Part shown: positions 55,629 through 64,000 of the stretch, piece after piece | Layout of the letters: every line of letters starts with the position of its first letter | Position numbering within the stretch: position 1 is the first letter of the stretch | NCBI GenBank assembly: GCA_038873195.1 | Contig: JAVZEV010000002.1 | Coordinates: forward strand, 1 to 64,000 | Direction: 5' to 3' | DNA from: Candidatus Bathyarchaeia archaeon | GTDB lineage: Archaea > Thermoproteota > Bathyarchaeia > Bathyarchaeales > Bathycorpusculaceae | DNA length: 64,000 bases | The notes under the pieces: model-generated | What the model was told of the DNA's origin: nothing | Database searches by the model: none | Seen by the model: the letters and a program-made list of their open reading frames with translations, nothing else | Translations under genes and position numbers: made by a program

Positions 55629-56704
55629 TGTATTGCAAACCGTAGTAGAGCAGCTATTCCTCCCAATGCTAAAAGTTTTTCACCAGCCTCATGCTCTGTG
55701 CTTAAGACAATTATGCTTCCGCCTTTTTGTTCAACACTTTTCATTAAATCTTCAATTAACAAGCGATTTTCGTCTGAAGATTCACGCAGCATCGTGTCAG
55801 CCAAGACGAGTTTTTCAACAGCGCTCATTTCCACTGCTTTACAAACTTCTGTAAGACCATAGGTAACATTTCCTTCACCTTTTCCAAGCCTTTTCAGAAT
55901 TTCTTCCATAACTTCCGCTTCTTCCAAAATTCGAAACCGCTTCATAGTTTTCAGCAAAACGCCTGAACGCAGAGCTTCATGTATTCCTGCCACACCGCCA
56001 TTGTTGACGTTTTTCACATCCACAACTGATTTAGCAACATCGGCCGCTTCATTTCTCAAGAATTTTGCAAACTCGTCTTTCACAAAACCAACACCAATAA
56101 TTGCAATTGGACCGTGTAAGGCTGTCCATATTTGGCGTAGGCTGTCTAACGCTTTCTGAAAGTATTCCTTTGTTGCAGCGGTTCGTTTTTCCGCTTCAAG
56201 CTTTCCGGGAAGCTTCACACTTTGCTCTACTTTCACTTCTACGCCGTACTGGGCGGTAACGGCTATTGCGTAGCCTTCGTCGTCGATGGCAACGATTATT
56301 ATTGGTTTTTCAGAGGTTCGGCTTGCTCTCTCTAACCTCTCAAGATGATGCCTTGCCCATTCCTTCTTCACGATGGTCAACGGCTTGTTTAATGCAATGT
56401 TCAGTGTATGGTGCGCGCCGTTTGGAATTATCTCTGGCGCTTCGCATATGGTTCCATGAATCCTAAGTCTGCCCAAAAGTTTGTTCCATGAGACAGAATC
56501 AACCTTCACGCCTAAGAATACTGATACTCGTTCGCCACGTTTAGGTCTCGCGTATCCTCCCTCGTCGGGCTTGATTTCTCGTGAAGTATAAGCATAAACC
56601 CTATCATTTTTGTAGATGAGGTTGTATAAATGCCAAAAATCATCAAAAGTTTCAGGAATAACCTTAACAAAGCCTTTTTTCAGGTTTTTTTCTAAGATTT
56701 TCAA
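55625..56704 (-). CDS. pelA: Pelota, mRNA surveillance protein
   Basis: Pelota (359 residues) is the eRF1 paralogue that rescues stalled ribosomes with an ABCE1 partner. It opens with FVKVIPETFDDFWHLYNLIYKNDRVYAYTSRE, typical of domain 1, followed by domain 2 (PIIIVAIDDEGYAIA) and domain 3 (VEKLVLADTMLRE). There is no GGQ motif, as expected for pelota. It is convergent with the nucleotidyltransferase. Confidence 0.95.
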   Translation of the reverse strand: MKILEKNLKKGFVKVIPETFDDFWHLYNLIYKNDRVYAYTSREIKPDEGGYARPKRGERVSVFLGVKVDSVSWNKLLGRLRIHGTICEAPEIIPNGAHHTLNIALNKPLTIVKKEWARHHLERLERASRTSEKPIIIVAIDDEGYAIAVTAQYGVEVKVEQSVKLPGKLEAEKRTAATKEYFQKALDSLRQIWTALHGPIAIIGVGFVKDEFAKFLRNEAADVAKSVVDVKNVNNGGVAGIHEALRSGVLLKTMKRFRILEEAEVMEEILKRLGKGEGNVTYGLTEVCKAVEMSAVEKLVLADTMLRESSDENRLLIEDLMKSVEQKGGSIIVLSTEHEAGEKLLALGGIAALLRFAIH

Positions 56705-56815
56705 AATCGCTTAGCCTCTTCGCCTTGTTTGGTTACGTGTACTAATCAGAGTTTTCTTATTAAAAAGTGTGAATGATGATTTGAAGATTTTGCAGACAGC
56801 GAAATGGAGTGTGTT

Positions 56816-57877
56816 TTATGTTGGTGGGGGCGGTGGTGGAGGCGGCGGAACAGCTGGTTTCGGTGGTTGTGTGGAAAGTTGTTTGACCGAAACGGCAATG
56901 GTTAAGGCCGCTGCTATTAGAATTATTATTCCTGATATGCCGAGTATTAGGAAACCGAAGAACATTACCCAGAGAGTAGCCATTATAGAGCCAGTATAAG
57001 GTAGGATTTTGCTGAGCAGCGAAACTGTTGAAAAGTTGAAGTACAAAAGACCTACAGAAAATAATATGCCTCCAACAGACAAGATAACTCCTACAATTGA
57101 ACGTTTAGCTTCACCTTCTCGTGCTAAAAATGCAAAGAGAAGAGCGCAAATCGACGCCATCATCAACGTTACCGTCTCAAGAGTTGCCTCGGACAAAAGT
57201 ATTCCAGGGAGAGGAGGCAAAGAAACTAACAAGATTGGAGTTCCATAGGGAACGGTGCCTATTGTGTGTAGTATATTGGAATAAGCAGCGTAAGAGTCCC
57301 GTAATGGCGCGTATGCAACAATGTATATTAGAATGATGGAGACCAACATGAGAATTGCACCGACGAGTTTTGAATCGGTTTGTTTGCCGCAGTAAGCCCT
57401 AAAACCTATCAACAACAAAATTGCTCCAACAACCACGATTATCGGATACGTCAATGAAGATGTGGGGTAATAACCGTATGGAGCATAGGCACTTGCCGCT
57501 CCGCTAACTAGGATTATGCTACCTATTCCAACGAATAAAATTATGCAAGAGAACGCTGAAACTGAAGATGAAATTGCATCAAGGCTTATGCCAAAATCCC
57601 TTGCAGATTTAGCATTTCTTATTACTGCTCCGCCCAATATAGCGCCAAAAATCACCGCTATCAAGTAGCAGACTAGTCCTGCTATGAGCCAAGGTTGAAT
57701 GTAGGGCATTATAAGCGACCACATGGAAGGTGGAATTCGCGCTAGAGATTCTATCACTACAACGATTATCCCAATAAAGGTTAACAAATATCCGGCACCG
57801 AAAACAAGTGCAGCATAGTATCCAGCAGTTCTGGCTTGTTTCTCCAAAGATGAAACAGTGCTAACTTCTTCAGTCAT
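56816..57877 (-). CDS. Multi-spanning membrane protein with proline tail (DUF973-like)
   Basis: This 353-residue membrane protein has about nine or ten hydrophobic segments and a C-terminal cytoplasmic tail with a run of nine prolines. The pattern, starting SSLEKQARTAGYYAALVFGAGYLL, resembles DUF973 proteins of archaea; function unknown. ATG 57877 has GGAGG at a good distance, so I prefer it to the upstream ATG at 57934. Confidence 0.75.
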   Translation of the reverse strand: MTEEVSTVSSLEKQARTAGYYAALVFGAGYLLTFIGIIVVVIESLARIPPSMWSLIMPYIQPWLIAGLVCYLIAVIFGAILGGAVIRNAKSARDFGISLDAISSSVSAFSCIILFVGIGSIILVSGAASAYAPYGYYPTSSLTYPIIVVVGAILLLIGFRAYCGKQTDSKLVGAILMLVSIILIYIVAYAPLRDSYAAYSNILHTIGTVPYGTPILLVSLPPLPGILLSEATLETVTLMMASICALLFAFLAREGEAKRSIVGVILSVGGILFSVGLLYFNFSTVSLLSKILPYTGSIMATLWVMFFGFLILGISGIIILIAAALTIAVSVKQLSTQPPKPAVPPPPPPPPPT

Positions 57878-57999
57878 GCAGTCCTCCACCAGACTGCTAC
57901 TTTGTCCGTTACTGCTTAAAAATTTTCTCAACAAACAGTAAAGTTGTATTTTATAAGCAACTTTTTATCTACTTATTAACGGTCGTAAGGGATTTGGCA

Positions 58000-60384
58000 A
58001 TGAAAATCGCGTTTTGGCTTTTAGATTTGAACTATGAACTTCGCAATAACACGCCTGAAATTTGGCTCTGGGGCATTGATGATTCTGAAAATCGCGTGCT
58101 CGTTATTGACAGAAATTTTGTTGCTTATTTCTATGCTGTTGTTGAAGAGGGGGTGAATCCGAAAAAGGTTGTTGAAGAAATTGAGAAAGAGACTCATGCA
58201 TCCATTGCTAAACTTGAGGTTGCTGAACGCAAGTTTTTTGGAAAGCCAATTAAAGCCGTGAAAGTTTACTGCAAAAACCCTGACGATATAATAAAATATG
58301 CTAAGGTTTTTCGAAAGCTCGAAGGCGTAAAAGATTGCTTCGAAGACGACATTCGCAGTTCTATGCGCTACTTAATTGACAATAATATTGCTCCGTGCGG
58401 TTGGCATGAAGTAGAAGTAGACGAAGAAAAGAACACGCTTCATGTTCAAGCTGACAAGGTTTATACAGCAAAATCTTCTCCTAAACTCATAGAGAAAACA
58501 GAAATTCCTCAACTAAGAATTCTGGGTTCCTCGACGATATGTTATAGTCGTGAAGGTTCACCTAAACCCGACAAAAACCCTGTAATCATTATTTCAACTG
58601 CAACAAACAGCGGCGAGGAAAGACAGTTTTTGGCGGATGAAAATAAAAATGATAAACAAGCTCTACAAGCCTTCTTAAATTATGTGCGAAATTATGACCC
58701 AGACATTATTGTGGGTTACGGCACAAACACGAAAGATTGGCAATATCTCAATGAAAGATGCAAAAAGCTTGGATTGCGATTAACCGTTGATAGAGTTGGA
58801 ACTGAACCTCACACAAGTGTTTATGGACACGTTTCGTTAACTGGAAGAATCAACATAGACCTATCGGATTACGCAGACGAGTTTCCAGAAGTTAAGGTTA
58901 AGACTTTGGAGAATCTAGCGGATTATCTGGGAGTTATGAAGCTTGAAAACCGCACATTAATCGACGAAATAGACTTTGCGGATTACTGGGACAACAAAGA
59001 CAAGCGTGAAATTTTAAAAAAGTTCTCTTCTGACAACACCCGTTGCGTTATGGGAATAACCGAAGCCATATTAGACTTTGCAATGCAGCTTTCAAATCTT
59101 GTAGGCTTACCATTAGACCACGTGGGAACTGCGGCTGTGGGCTTCCGCGTCGAATGGTTCTTGATAAAACATGCCCAAAAAATCGGCGAACTCGTGCCCA
59201 GAAGAATTGAACAGCCATATAGACCCTACGCAGGTGCGATAGTGCTTAAGCCAGAACCTGGACTGCACGAGAACATTGCAGTATTAGATTTTAAGGCTAT
59301 GTATCCAAACTTGATGATAACTTATAATTTGTCTCCAGACACGTATGTACCGCCGAAAGAGCCAATTCCAAAAACTGGAGTTTATGAAGCGCCTGAAGTT
59401 AAGCATCGATTCAGAAAAGAACCGGCAGGCTTCTATAAGGAAGTATTATCATATCTTATTAGCGTGCGGGACGAAGTTCGCAAAAGAATGAAAACTTTGA
59501 ATCCTAAAAGTGTTGAATACCGTGTTTTGGACGCGCGGCAAAAGGCAGTGAAGGTAATAACTAACGCTTCTTACGGGTATGCTGGTTGGATAGGTGCAAG
59601 ATGGTATGTTAAGCCCGTGGCTGAAGCTGCAACTGCATGGGGAAGATACACAATACTTAACGCGGTAGATTTGGCAAAAAAGATTGGTTTAAGGGTTATC
59701 TACGGCGACACAGACAGCATGTTCGTAAAGTACGAGCCAGAAAAAGTGGAAAAGCTTTCACGGGAAATTGAGGAAAAGTTTGGGTTAGAAATCAAACCAG
59801 ACAAGATTTACGTGCGCATTTTCTTTACAGAAGCCAAAAAACGTTATGCTGGGCTTCTGCCTGATGAGCGTCTTGATATTGTGGGTTTGGAAGTTATACG
59901 TGGAGATTGGGCTGCCATAGCTAAAAAAGTGCAGGAGAAGGTTTTGGAAATAATCCTTAAAGAGCAGTCTCCAAAGAAGGCAGCCGCTTTTGTGCAACAG
60001 TGTATTTGTGAACTTCGCCAGAAACAAGTGCCATTTCGCGACCTTATAATTTGGAAAACGCTGACAAAACCTGCAGAAGAGTATGAGATTAAGGCTTCTC
60101 ATGTGGAAGCAGCGAAAATTTTGAAGGAAAAGGGTTGGGAGCTTGCGGTTGGCGATAAAATAGGTTATGTGGTTGTGGTTGGGACTGGACGTTTATATGA
60201 GAGGGTCAAACCGTACATTTTTGCTTCTTATGACGAAATAGATGTGGATTATTATGTGTCAAAACAGGTTGTGCCTGCTGCTGCCAGAATTCTCGAGAGT
60301 TTTGGCATAACCGAGGAACAGTTGCTAACGTCAAGTGTTGGAGAAAAGGAGACTCGAAAACTCACGGACTTTTTCGGCAGTTAA
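58000..60384 (+). CDS. polB: Family B DNA polymerase, exonuclease site apparently degenerate
   Basis: This 794-residue family B polymerase has motif A in DFKAMYPNLM, motif B in KVITNASYGY and motif C as YGDTDS, so polymerase activity is expected. In the exonuclease domain, Exo I (normally FDIE) reads SSTIC at about 177-181, losing both carboxylates; Exo II (GYGTNTKDW, D246) and Exo III (FSSDNTRC) keep an Asp. Proofreading is therefore probably absent or weak. I start at ATG 58000, preceded by AGGGA; a TTG at 57994 is also in frame. It converges with dnaG. Confidence 0.9.
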   Translation: MKIAFWLLDLNYELRNNTPEIWLWGIDDSENRVLVIDRNFVAYFYAVVEEGVNPKKVVEEIEKETHASIAKLEVAERKFFGKPIKAVKVYCKNPDDIIKYAKVFRKLEGVKDCFEDDIRSSMRYLIDNNIAPCGWHEVEVDEEKNTLHVQADKVYTAKSSPKLIEKTEIPQLRILGSSTICYSREGSPKPDKNPVIIISTATNSGEERQFLADENKNDKQALQAFLNYVRNYDPDIIVGYGTNTKDWQYLNERCKKLGLRLTVDRVGTEPHTSVYGHVSLTGRINIDLSDYADEFPEVKVKTLENLADYLGVMKLENRTLIDEIDFADYWDNKDKREILKKFSSDNTRCVMGITEAILDFAMQLSNLVGLPLDHVGTAAVGFRVEWFLIKHAQKIGELVPRRIEQPYRPYAGAIVLKPEPGLHENIAVLDFKAMYPNLMITYNLSPDTYVPPKEPIPKTGVYEAPEVKHRFRKEPAGFYKEVLSYLISVRDEVRKRMKTLNPKSVEYRVLDARQKAVKVITNASYGYAGWIGARWYVKPVAEAATAWGRYTILNAVDLAKKIGLRVIYGDTDSMFVKYEPEKVEKLSREIEEKFGLEIKPDKIYVRIFFTEAKKRYAGLLPDERLDIVGLEVIRGDWAAIAKKVQEKVLEIILKEQSPKKAAAFVQQCICELRQKQVPFRDLIIWKTLTKPAEEYEIKASHVEAAKILKEKGWELAVGDKIGYVVVVGTGRLYERVKPYIFASYDEIDVDYYVSKQVVPAAARILESFGITEEQLLTSSVGEKETRKLTDFFGS

Positions 60385-61526
60385 GCTTCTTTGATTTCTG
60401 AAAAGGTCATTAATTGAACGTTTAATGGTGATTTCACAGCTTCTGATATGCGCGATGCGATTATGTTTTTTACGTTTTTTTCGCTTGCCATGTCGACGAT
60501 TCTCTGTGTTATGATGCCGTCGAAGACTACTGTGTCCACTCCTTCCATTTGCTGAAGTTTTTCAGCTAGTTGGCTTACTGGCAATCGTTCTATTTGTTCT
60601 AGCTTTTCGTTGAGAAGCACAGCTTCCAATGTGCCTTCTAATTCCTTCGCAATTTGAGCTATCTCTTTAGGAACTTCAATCTTTGGTTTCTCTCTTTTCG
60701 GGGGCTTGTATACTTCCTCTATAGGAACTTTTGCTTCTAAAGCATCAAAAATTTCTTTACAGTTTAATTCTTCAACTTCTTTGCCTCTCGGCGCTCTGGC
60801 AACGTATTTTACGTTTGCAACTTGCAAGAGTTCCTTTAGGATTAGGTCTCCGCCTCTGTCGCCATCTAAGAAGGCTGTGGATTCTTTTTCTCTGGTTAGT
60901 TTTTTGATTGTTTCTGGAACTTTTGCTCCTTCTAGGGCTATGACGTTGAGTAGTCCGCATCGCATTAGGTTTATTACGTCTGCTCTTCCTTCTACAACGA
61001 TTATTTCTTTGGAGCTGTCGACTTCTGGTCCTGCGGATAATTCGTCTGGTCCGTACTTTTCGACTTTGGCTATTTTGAGGGTTTCTGCGATTTCTTTGAA
61101 TACTTCGTCCACGGATGGCATGGATTCGATGGTCCATTTGTGGAGAATTTCTTTGGCTCTGTCGATTATTACTTTTCTTCTTGCTTCTCTTACGTCTTCG
61201 ATTTTTTCGAGTGTTACTTTTGCGGCGCATGGTCCGACTCTGTTTATGCTTTCTATGCTTGCGGCGATTAGGGCTGTGGAGACGCGGTCCATGCTTGTTG
61301 GGATTGTTATGCTGCCTGTGGTTTTGTCGTTTTTTGAGTGTAATTCGATTTCGATTCTTCCGATTCTGCCTGATTTTTGCAGTTCTCTGAGGTCGAGTTC
61401 TGGTCCGAAAAGTCCTTCTGTCTGTCCGAAAACTGCTCCTATAACGTCTGGTTTTTCAACTACTCCTTCTATTTCGAATTTTGCATGTATAACATACTTT
61501 ATGGTAAACGTTTGTGATGAACCCGT
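60381..61526 (-). CDS. dnaG: Archaeal DnaG-like primase, probable ACG start
   Basis: Archaeal DnaG has a TOPRIM domain (IIVVEGRADVINL; AFLDGDRGGD) and acts in RNA processing with the exosome. The family's N-terminus, IKYVIHAKFEIEGVVEKPDV ... GQTEGLFGPELDLRELQ, lies in frame upstream of the first ATG at 61292. Between a TAA and that region there is no ATG, GTG or TTG. A perfect GGAGGTG at 61540-61534 sits 7 nt before ACG 61526, which I propose as start, giving 381 residues. A single-base error is the alternative. It overlaps polB by 4 bp. Confidence 0.85.
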   Translation of the reverse strand, partial: TGSSQTFTIKYVIHAKFEIEGVVEKPDVIGAVFGQTEGLFGPELDLRELQKSGRIGRIEIELHSKNDKTTGSITIPTSMDRVSTALIAASIESINRVGPCAAKVTLEKIEDVREARRKVIIDRAKEILHKWTIESMPSVDEVFKEIAETLKIAKVEKYGPDELSAGPEVDSSKEIIVVEGRADVINLMRCGLLNVIALEGAKVPETIKKLTREKESTAFLDGDRGGDLILKELLQVANVKYVARAPRGKEVEELNCKEIFDALEAKVPIEEVYKPPKREKPKIEVPKEIAQIAKELEGTLEAVLLNEKLEQIERLPVSQLAEKLQQMEGVDTVVFDGIITQRIVDMASEKNVKNIIASRISEAVKSPLNVQLMTFSEIKEA

Positions 61527-61630
61527 AAACGTGCACCTCCAGATTATTTTATGTGAGGGTTAGTTTCACCGTGTTATGAGAGAATCTTGCTCTCAATTCA
61601 CGAGATTATTATTCTAACTCTTTATTAGTT

Positions 61631-62047
61631 TTATGAATTACAAATCTTGCTCTTTAATGTTTCCATGTAAGCTGTTAGGCTTTCAACATCTTTTATGTCT
61701 CTGCCTACGAGGCTTAATAGCGCATTTCGATATTCAGTGTTAATTTTTATTCTGGTTTTTTCAAGTATCTGTGTTAGGCGTTTGGTCCATTCTTCTCCGC
61801 GTCTGTCGAAATCTAACATCAGAATAACTTCTCGTGTTCCACATTTTTCTATTTCTGAAACTACGTCTAGGAGTGTTTTTCCGCCGGTTTTTGCTGAGAG
61901 TATTTTTCCTTGGATGCCCATGTTTCTTAATGCTTCAATGTCTTTTTTGCCTTCCACGACTATTGGGGTTCCTTTCGCTGATTCTTCAGCTAGGCATGAC
62001 AGAATTTGCAGAATTTTCTCTTCTTTTTCTTTGAGGCGTGTTGACAA
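61631..62047 (-). CDS. Small TOPRIM-domain protein (UPF0292-like)
   Basis: This 138-residue protein carries one TOPRIM domain: IVVEGKKDIEALRNMG with the catalytic Glu and VILMLDFDRRGEEW with the DxD. It resembles archaeal UPF0292 proteins of unknown function. The start is TTG 62047, with AGGT upstream, just 5 bp after the TyrRS stop, so it is co-transcribed with tyrS. The longer open frame in front is an artefact of TyrRS codon use. Confidence 0.75.
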   Translation of the reverse strand: MSTRLKEKEEKILQILSCLAEESAKGTPIVVEGKKDIEALRNMGIQGKILSAKTGGKTLLDVVSEIEKCGTREVILMLDFDRRGEEWTKRLTQILEKTRIKINTEYRNALLSLVGRDIKDVESLTAYMETLKSKICNS

Positions 62048-62052
62048 GATGT

Positions 62053-63129
62053 TTACCTTGTTATTTGAGCTTCTTTCAGCACTTCTAAGTGTTCTTTTGC
62101 TTGTTTGTTGGTTTCGAAGTATTTTCTGATGGGGCTGATGATTTTGGAGAGTTCTTCTGCTACTGCGTTTTTGAGGTCTTGCGGGTGCAGTTTGCCTTGT
62201 GCGTAGGCTTTTTCTAGTTCCTCGTAGTTTTCGAATTCTATTGTGCCGCCGAATTTTGTTGGGCGTTCTATTTTGAATGTTTTTGTTTCGTGGAATACTA
62301 CGTGTTTGGCTATGTCTAAAATGGGGTTCATGTCTACTTGTTTTTCTGGGCACCATGCTTTGCGTAGTTTTTCTTTTATTTGTTGGTCTGTGTCGTGGAT
62401 GAATATGGCGGTCCATGGTTTGGATTTGCTCATTTTGCTTGCGATGACTTGTTCGAGTTTGTCTTTGGTTTTGAGTTTGACTGGTTCTGCTATGCCCATG
62501 AGCACATGGTGGTGAACTGCGACTGGTTTGGTCCAGCCCATTTTTGGGAAGATTTCTCTTGCGAGCACGTGGGCTTTTCTTTGGTCCATTCCCCCGTGTG
62601 GTATGTCGGCGCCTATTTCTTTCACGTCCACTGCTTGCATTGGCGCGTAGAAATACTGGGATAAATCGAGTTTTTCGTTTTCGCTTCTTCCCATTATTGT
62701 TAGGCAACGGAGGCTTCTGCTGAGCGTCATGTGCTTCGCGAATTTTAGTAGGTTTCGCCAGTACTCGTCGTTGTTGTGGTAAAGTTCTGAGCCTACGACG
62801 ATTTTTGCTCCGGGGCAGAAGAATTTGAAGGCTTCAGCGTAGTATTTGGATGCGGAGAGGATTTTGTTCCAGTCGCCGCCGAACTTGTTGTTTATGAAGC
62901 TGTGCCAGTCGGCGAGGTAGACTTGACATTTTATTCCTGCTTTTAGGAAGTCGTTTATTTTGAAGCCGGAGATTATTAGGTTTCCTAAATGTAGCAAGCC
63001 GGAAATCTCAAAGCCTTGATAGTGTCCGGGGTGCTCGTTTGTTTGTAAAAGTTGTCTTAGTTCTTTTTCTGTTAGGATTTCTTCTGTTGGCGGCTTTTTG
63101 ATTAGGTCGATTTTTGTTTCTATGTCCAA
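62053..63129 (-). CDS. tyrS: Tyrosyl-tRNA synthetase
   Basis: TyrRS (358 residues) is a class I enzyme of archaeal length. HYQGFEISGLLHLGNLIISG holds the HIGH-type motif (HLGN), AMQAVDVKEIGADIPHGGMDQRK the tyrosine-pocket region, and ASKMSKSKPWTAIF the KMSKS loop. It is followed by the TOPRIM gene after 5 bp. Confidence 0.93.
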   Translation of the reverse strand: MDIETKIDLIKKPPTEEILTEKELRQLLQTNEHPGHYQGFEISGLLHLGNLIISGFKINDFLKAGIKCQVYLADWHSFINNKFGGDWNKILSASKYYAEAFKFFCPGAKIVVGSELYHNNDEYWRNLLKFAKHMTLSRSLRCLTIMGRSENEKLDLSQYFYAPMQAVDVKEIGADIPHGGMDQRKAHVLAREIFPKMGWTKPVAVHHHVLMGIAEPVKLKTKDKLEQVIASKMSKSKPWTAIFIHDTDQQIKEKLRKAWCPEKQVDMNPILDIAKHVVFHETKTFKIERPTKFGGTIEFENYEELEKAYAQGKLHPQDLKNAVAEELSKIISPIRKYFETNKQAKEHLEVLKEAQITR

Positions 63130-63181
63130 TCTTTATCAACTTCTAACTTTCTATGCGGAAGAGAGACTTAAAAGTTGTTTC

Positions 63182-63415
63182 GCGGGCGTTTGTTTCCCAC
63201 GTAACCTATCACTTAACTTCACTGTGGAGCGTTGCGCTCCTCTAGGTTAAGCTCTCTCGGCGTGGGATTTTTGCGCCCGCGCCCACCGTGTCCCATGTTT
63301 GGGTAAACCCTTCGTCATTGGCTTGTTGCCTTTGTTGGGTCCGTCTTCATGGATTTGCCGGTGGGATTTGGGAAGCTCCAGACTTTGTCATCGCCCATGG
63401 ATTAGGTGGGTTTTT
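63182..63415. other. Structured intergenic element: candidate ncRNA or leaderless small ORF
   Basis: On the plus strand GCGGGCG (63182-63188) pairs with CGCCCGC (63274-63280), CCCACG (63196-63201) with CGTGGG (63261-63266), TAACCTA (63202-63208) with TAGGTTA (63243-63249) and GGAGCG with CGCTCC around a 3-nt loop at 63232. CCCACC (63282-63287) can pair with GGTGGG (63360-63365), and a T5 run ends the element at 63415. The minus strand instead contains a 27-codon frame (63398-63315, starting MGDDKVWSFPNP). I recognise no RNA family. Confidence 0.4.
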
Positions 63416-63467
63416 GAAAAGTTAAACATTACTGTCTACTGATGAGTGGTTGTTGGAAAAAATAGGT

Positions 63468-63505
63468 TCTTTTTTGTGACTAGACCCCCCTTATAAATAG
63501 GTTGA
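63468..63505. repeat. 37-bp element, copy 2 (C-run plus TATA)
   Basis: A T-run, GTGACTAG, ACCCCCC, TTATAAATAGG and TTGA: the same order as 25908-25944 with only a few differences. Here no plus-strand gene follows; on the minus strand it precedes the structured element and tyrS. It lies 50 bp past the end of pheT. Its purpose is unclear. Confidence 0.5.
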
Positions 63506-63554
63506 CCCGTTAGTCTACTCTCTTCCAAGGTAATGTGTTATAGGCTATATTTCA

Positions 63555-64000
63555 TTATTTTCTTATTAGTGGTTCTAGGTCTATTTCGAATGCTGCTGTT
63601 GGGTTTTCAAGTTCAAAGTTGTTTAGGACTTGCGGGTGAATCTCGCCTAAAACGCCCAGCTGTTTGCCGTTGATGATTATGGCGGCGGTTCTGCCTTCTA
63701 AGAAGCTTGGGTGTTTAGCCTCTTTTATTTGCCATTTCAATCCCAAATTCGCAAGAAAAGCCTCAACAATTGATTTTATCTCGGTGAAGTTCGCTGTGGA
63801 ATGTGAAGCGACTGCAGCTACGTGAAGTCTCCTTTCGCACATGGTTTCTGTTCGCTTGTTTATTTTTCCAACATCCGATGCCTCGAACAATCGCTGTGGA
63901 AAGCTTTCGCTTTTGTTGTCAGCCAAATTTTTCATCAGTCCAGGCAATAGGGATTGCCGCATTATTGTATAGTCCATGGAGACTGGATTGGCAAGTTTTA
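63555..64000 (-). CDS. pheT: Phenylalanyl-tRNA synthetase beta subunit, C-terminal end (cut by window edge)
   Basis: The last 147 codons of pheT lie here and continue past the window end. The segment RQSLLPGLMKNLADN and the later GKQLGVLGEIHPQVLNNFEL are diagnostic of the B6-B7 catalytic-like module of the beta subunit. An ATG at 63977 is not the true start, as the frame continues upstream (LANPVS). It would aminoacylate tRNA-Phe with a PheS partner outside the window. Confidence 0.95.
   Translation of the reverse strand, partial: KLANPVSMDYTIMRQSLLPGLMKNLADNKSESFPQRLFEASDVGKINKRTETMCERRLHVAAVASHSTANFTEIKSIVEAFLANLGLKWQIKEAKHPSFLEGRTAAIIINGKQLGVLGEIHPQVLNNFELENPTAAFEIDLEPLIRK

Noticed and set aside
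61631-62707. Open frame of 358 codons covering the TOPRIM gene and half of tyrS
   Set aside because: Only the last 138 residues are protein-like. The rest is a +1 reading of tyrS, low in complexity and rich in Arg, Lys and Gln.
63182-63415. SRP RNA
   Set aside because: I looked for the conserved helix 8 loop and the Alu motif on both strands and found neither.

Overview
The window is archaeal chromosome. Evidence: archaeal-type ribosomal proteins (eS8, eL18, uS13/uS4/uS11), RNA polymerase subunits Rpo3 and Rpo10, SRP19, pelota, archaeal DnaG, family-B DNA polymerase, an archaeal RNase P RNA, an isoprenoid operon using isopentenyl phosphate kinase, AT-rich TATA-type promoters, and many GTG/TTG starts. 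The gene mix (SMC-ScpA-ScpB, two-cluster ferredoxin Rpo3, DUF1614, DUF973-like proteins) suggests a Bathyarchaeia or other TACK lineage; that placement is inference.

Layout. 1-8.5 kb: two P-type ATPases (a proton-pump type cut by the window edge, and a Mg2+ type), a JAMM protease, an ABC-2 exporter, zinc-ribbon and membrane proteins. 8.7-13.3 kb: accessory region with a secreted protein, several unrecognised genes, a winged-helix/GHMP-kinase fusion and a decayed gene. 13.5-25.75 kb: a CRISPR-Cas locus with 16 identical 37-bp repeats, then csa1-cas1-cas2-[UPF0175/PIN toxin-antitoxin]-cas4 on the plus strand, facing cas6-large subunit-cas7-cas5-HD-helicase on the minus strand. Cas7 resembles Csc2 of subtype I-D by a Cys cluster and the order is I-D-like, but the large subunit lacks an HD domain and the HD is a separate gene beside the Cas3 helicase. 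Adaptation genes and crRNA handle are I-A-like. This hybrid is the best candidate for an undescribed system.

27.4-40.2 kb: one long plus-strand housekeeping run (ribosomal proteins, Rpo3, Rpo10, enolase, MEMO, mevalonate kinase, isopentenyl phosphate kinase, IDI-2, prenyl synthase, GluRS, SRP19) that couples translation and lipid-precursor synthesis. 40.2-46.1 kb: eS8 and the condensin genes scpB-scpA-smc on the minus strand. 46.2-50.8 kb: a broken CDF transporter, DUF488, an iron permease/Cys-rich regulator pair divergent from a flavodiiron protein and a DUF438/hemerythrin/PAS protein, with a palindrome between them: an oxygen/iron response island. 50.8-64 kb: RNase P RNA, AK6, ZIP transporter, tRNA thiolase, pelota, PolB, DnaG, a TOPRIM protein, TyrRS, a structured intergenic element and the 3' end of pheT.

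Several genes have unusual starts or shifts: dnaG appears to start at ACG, the cas3 helicase has no canonical start upstream of its Walker A motif, and the CDF gene is frameshifted. Single-base assembly errors cannot be excluded from sequence alone.
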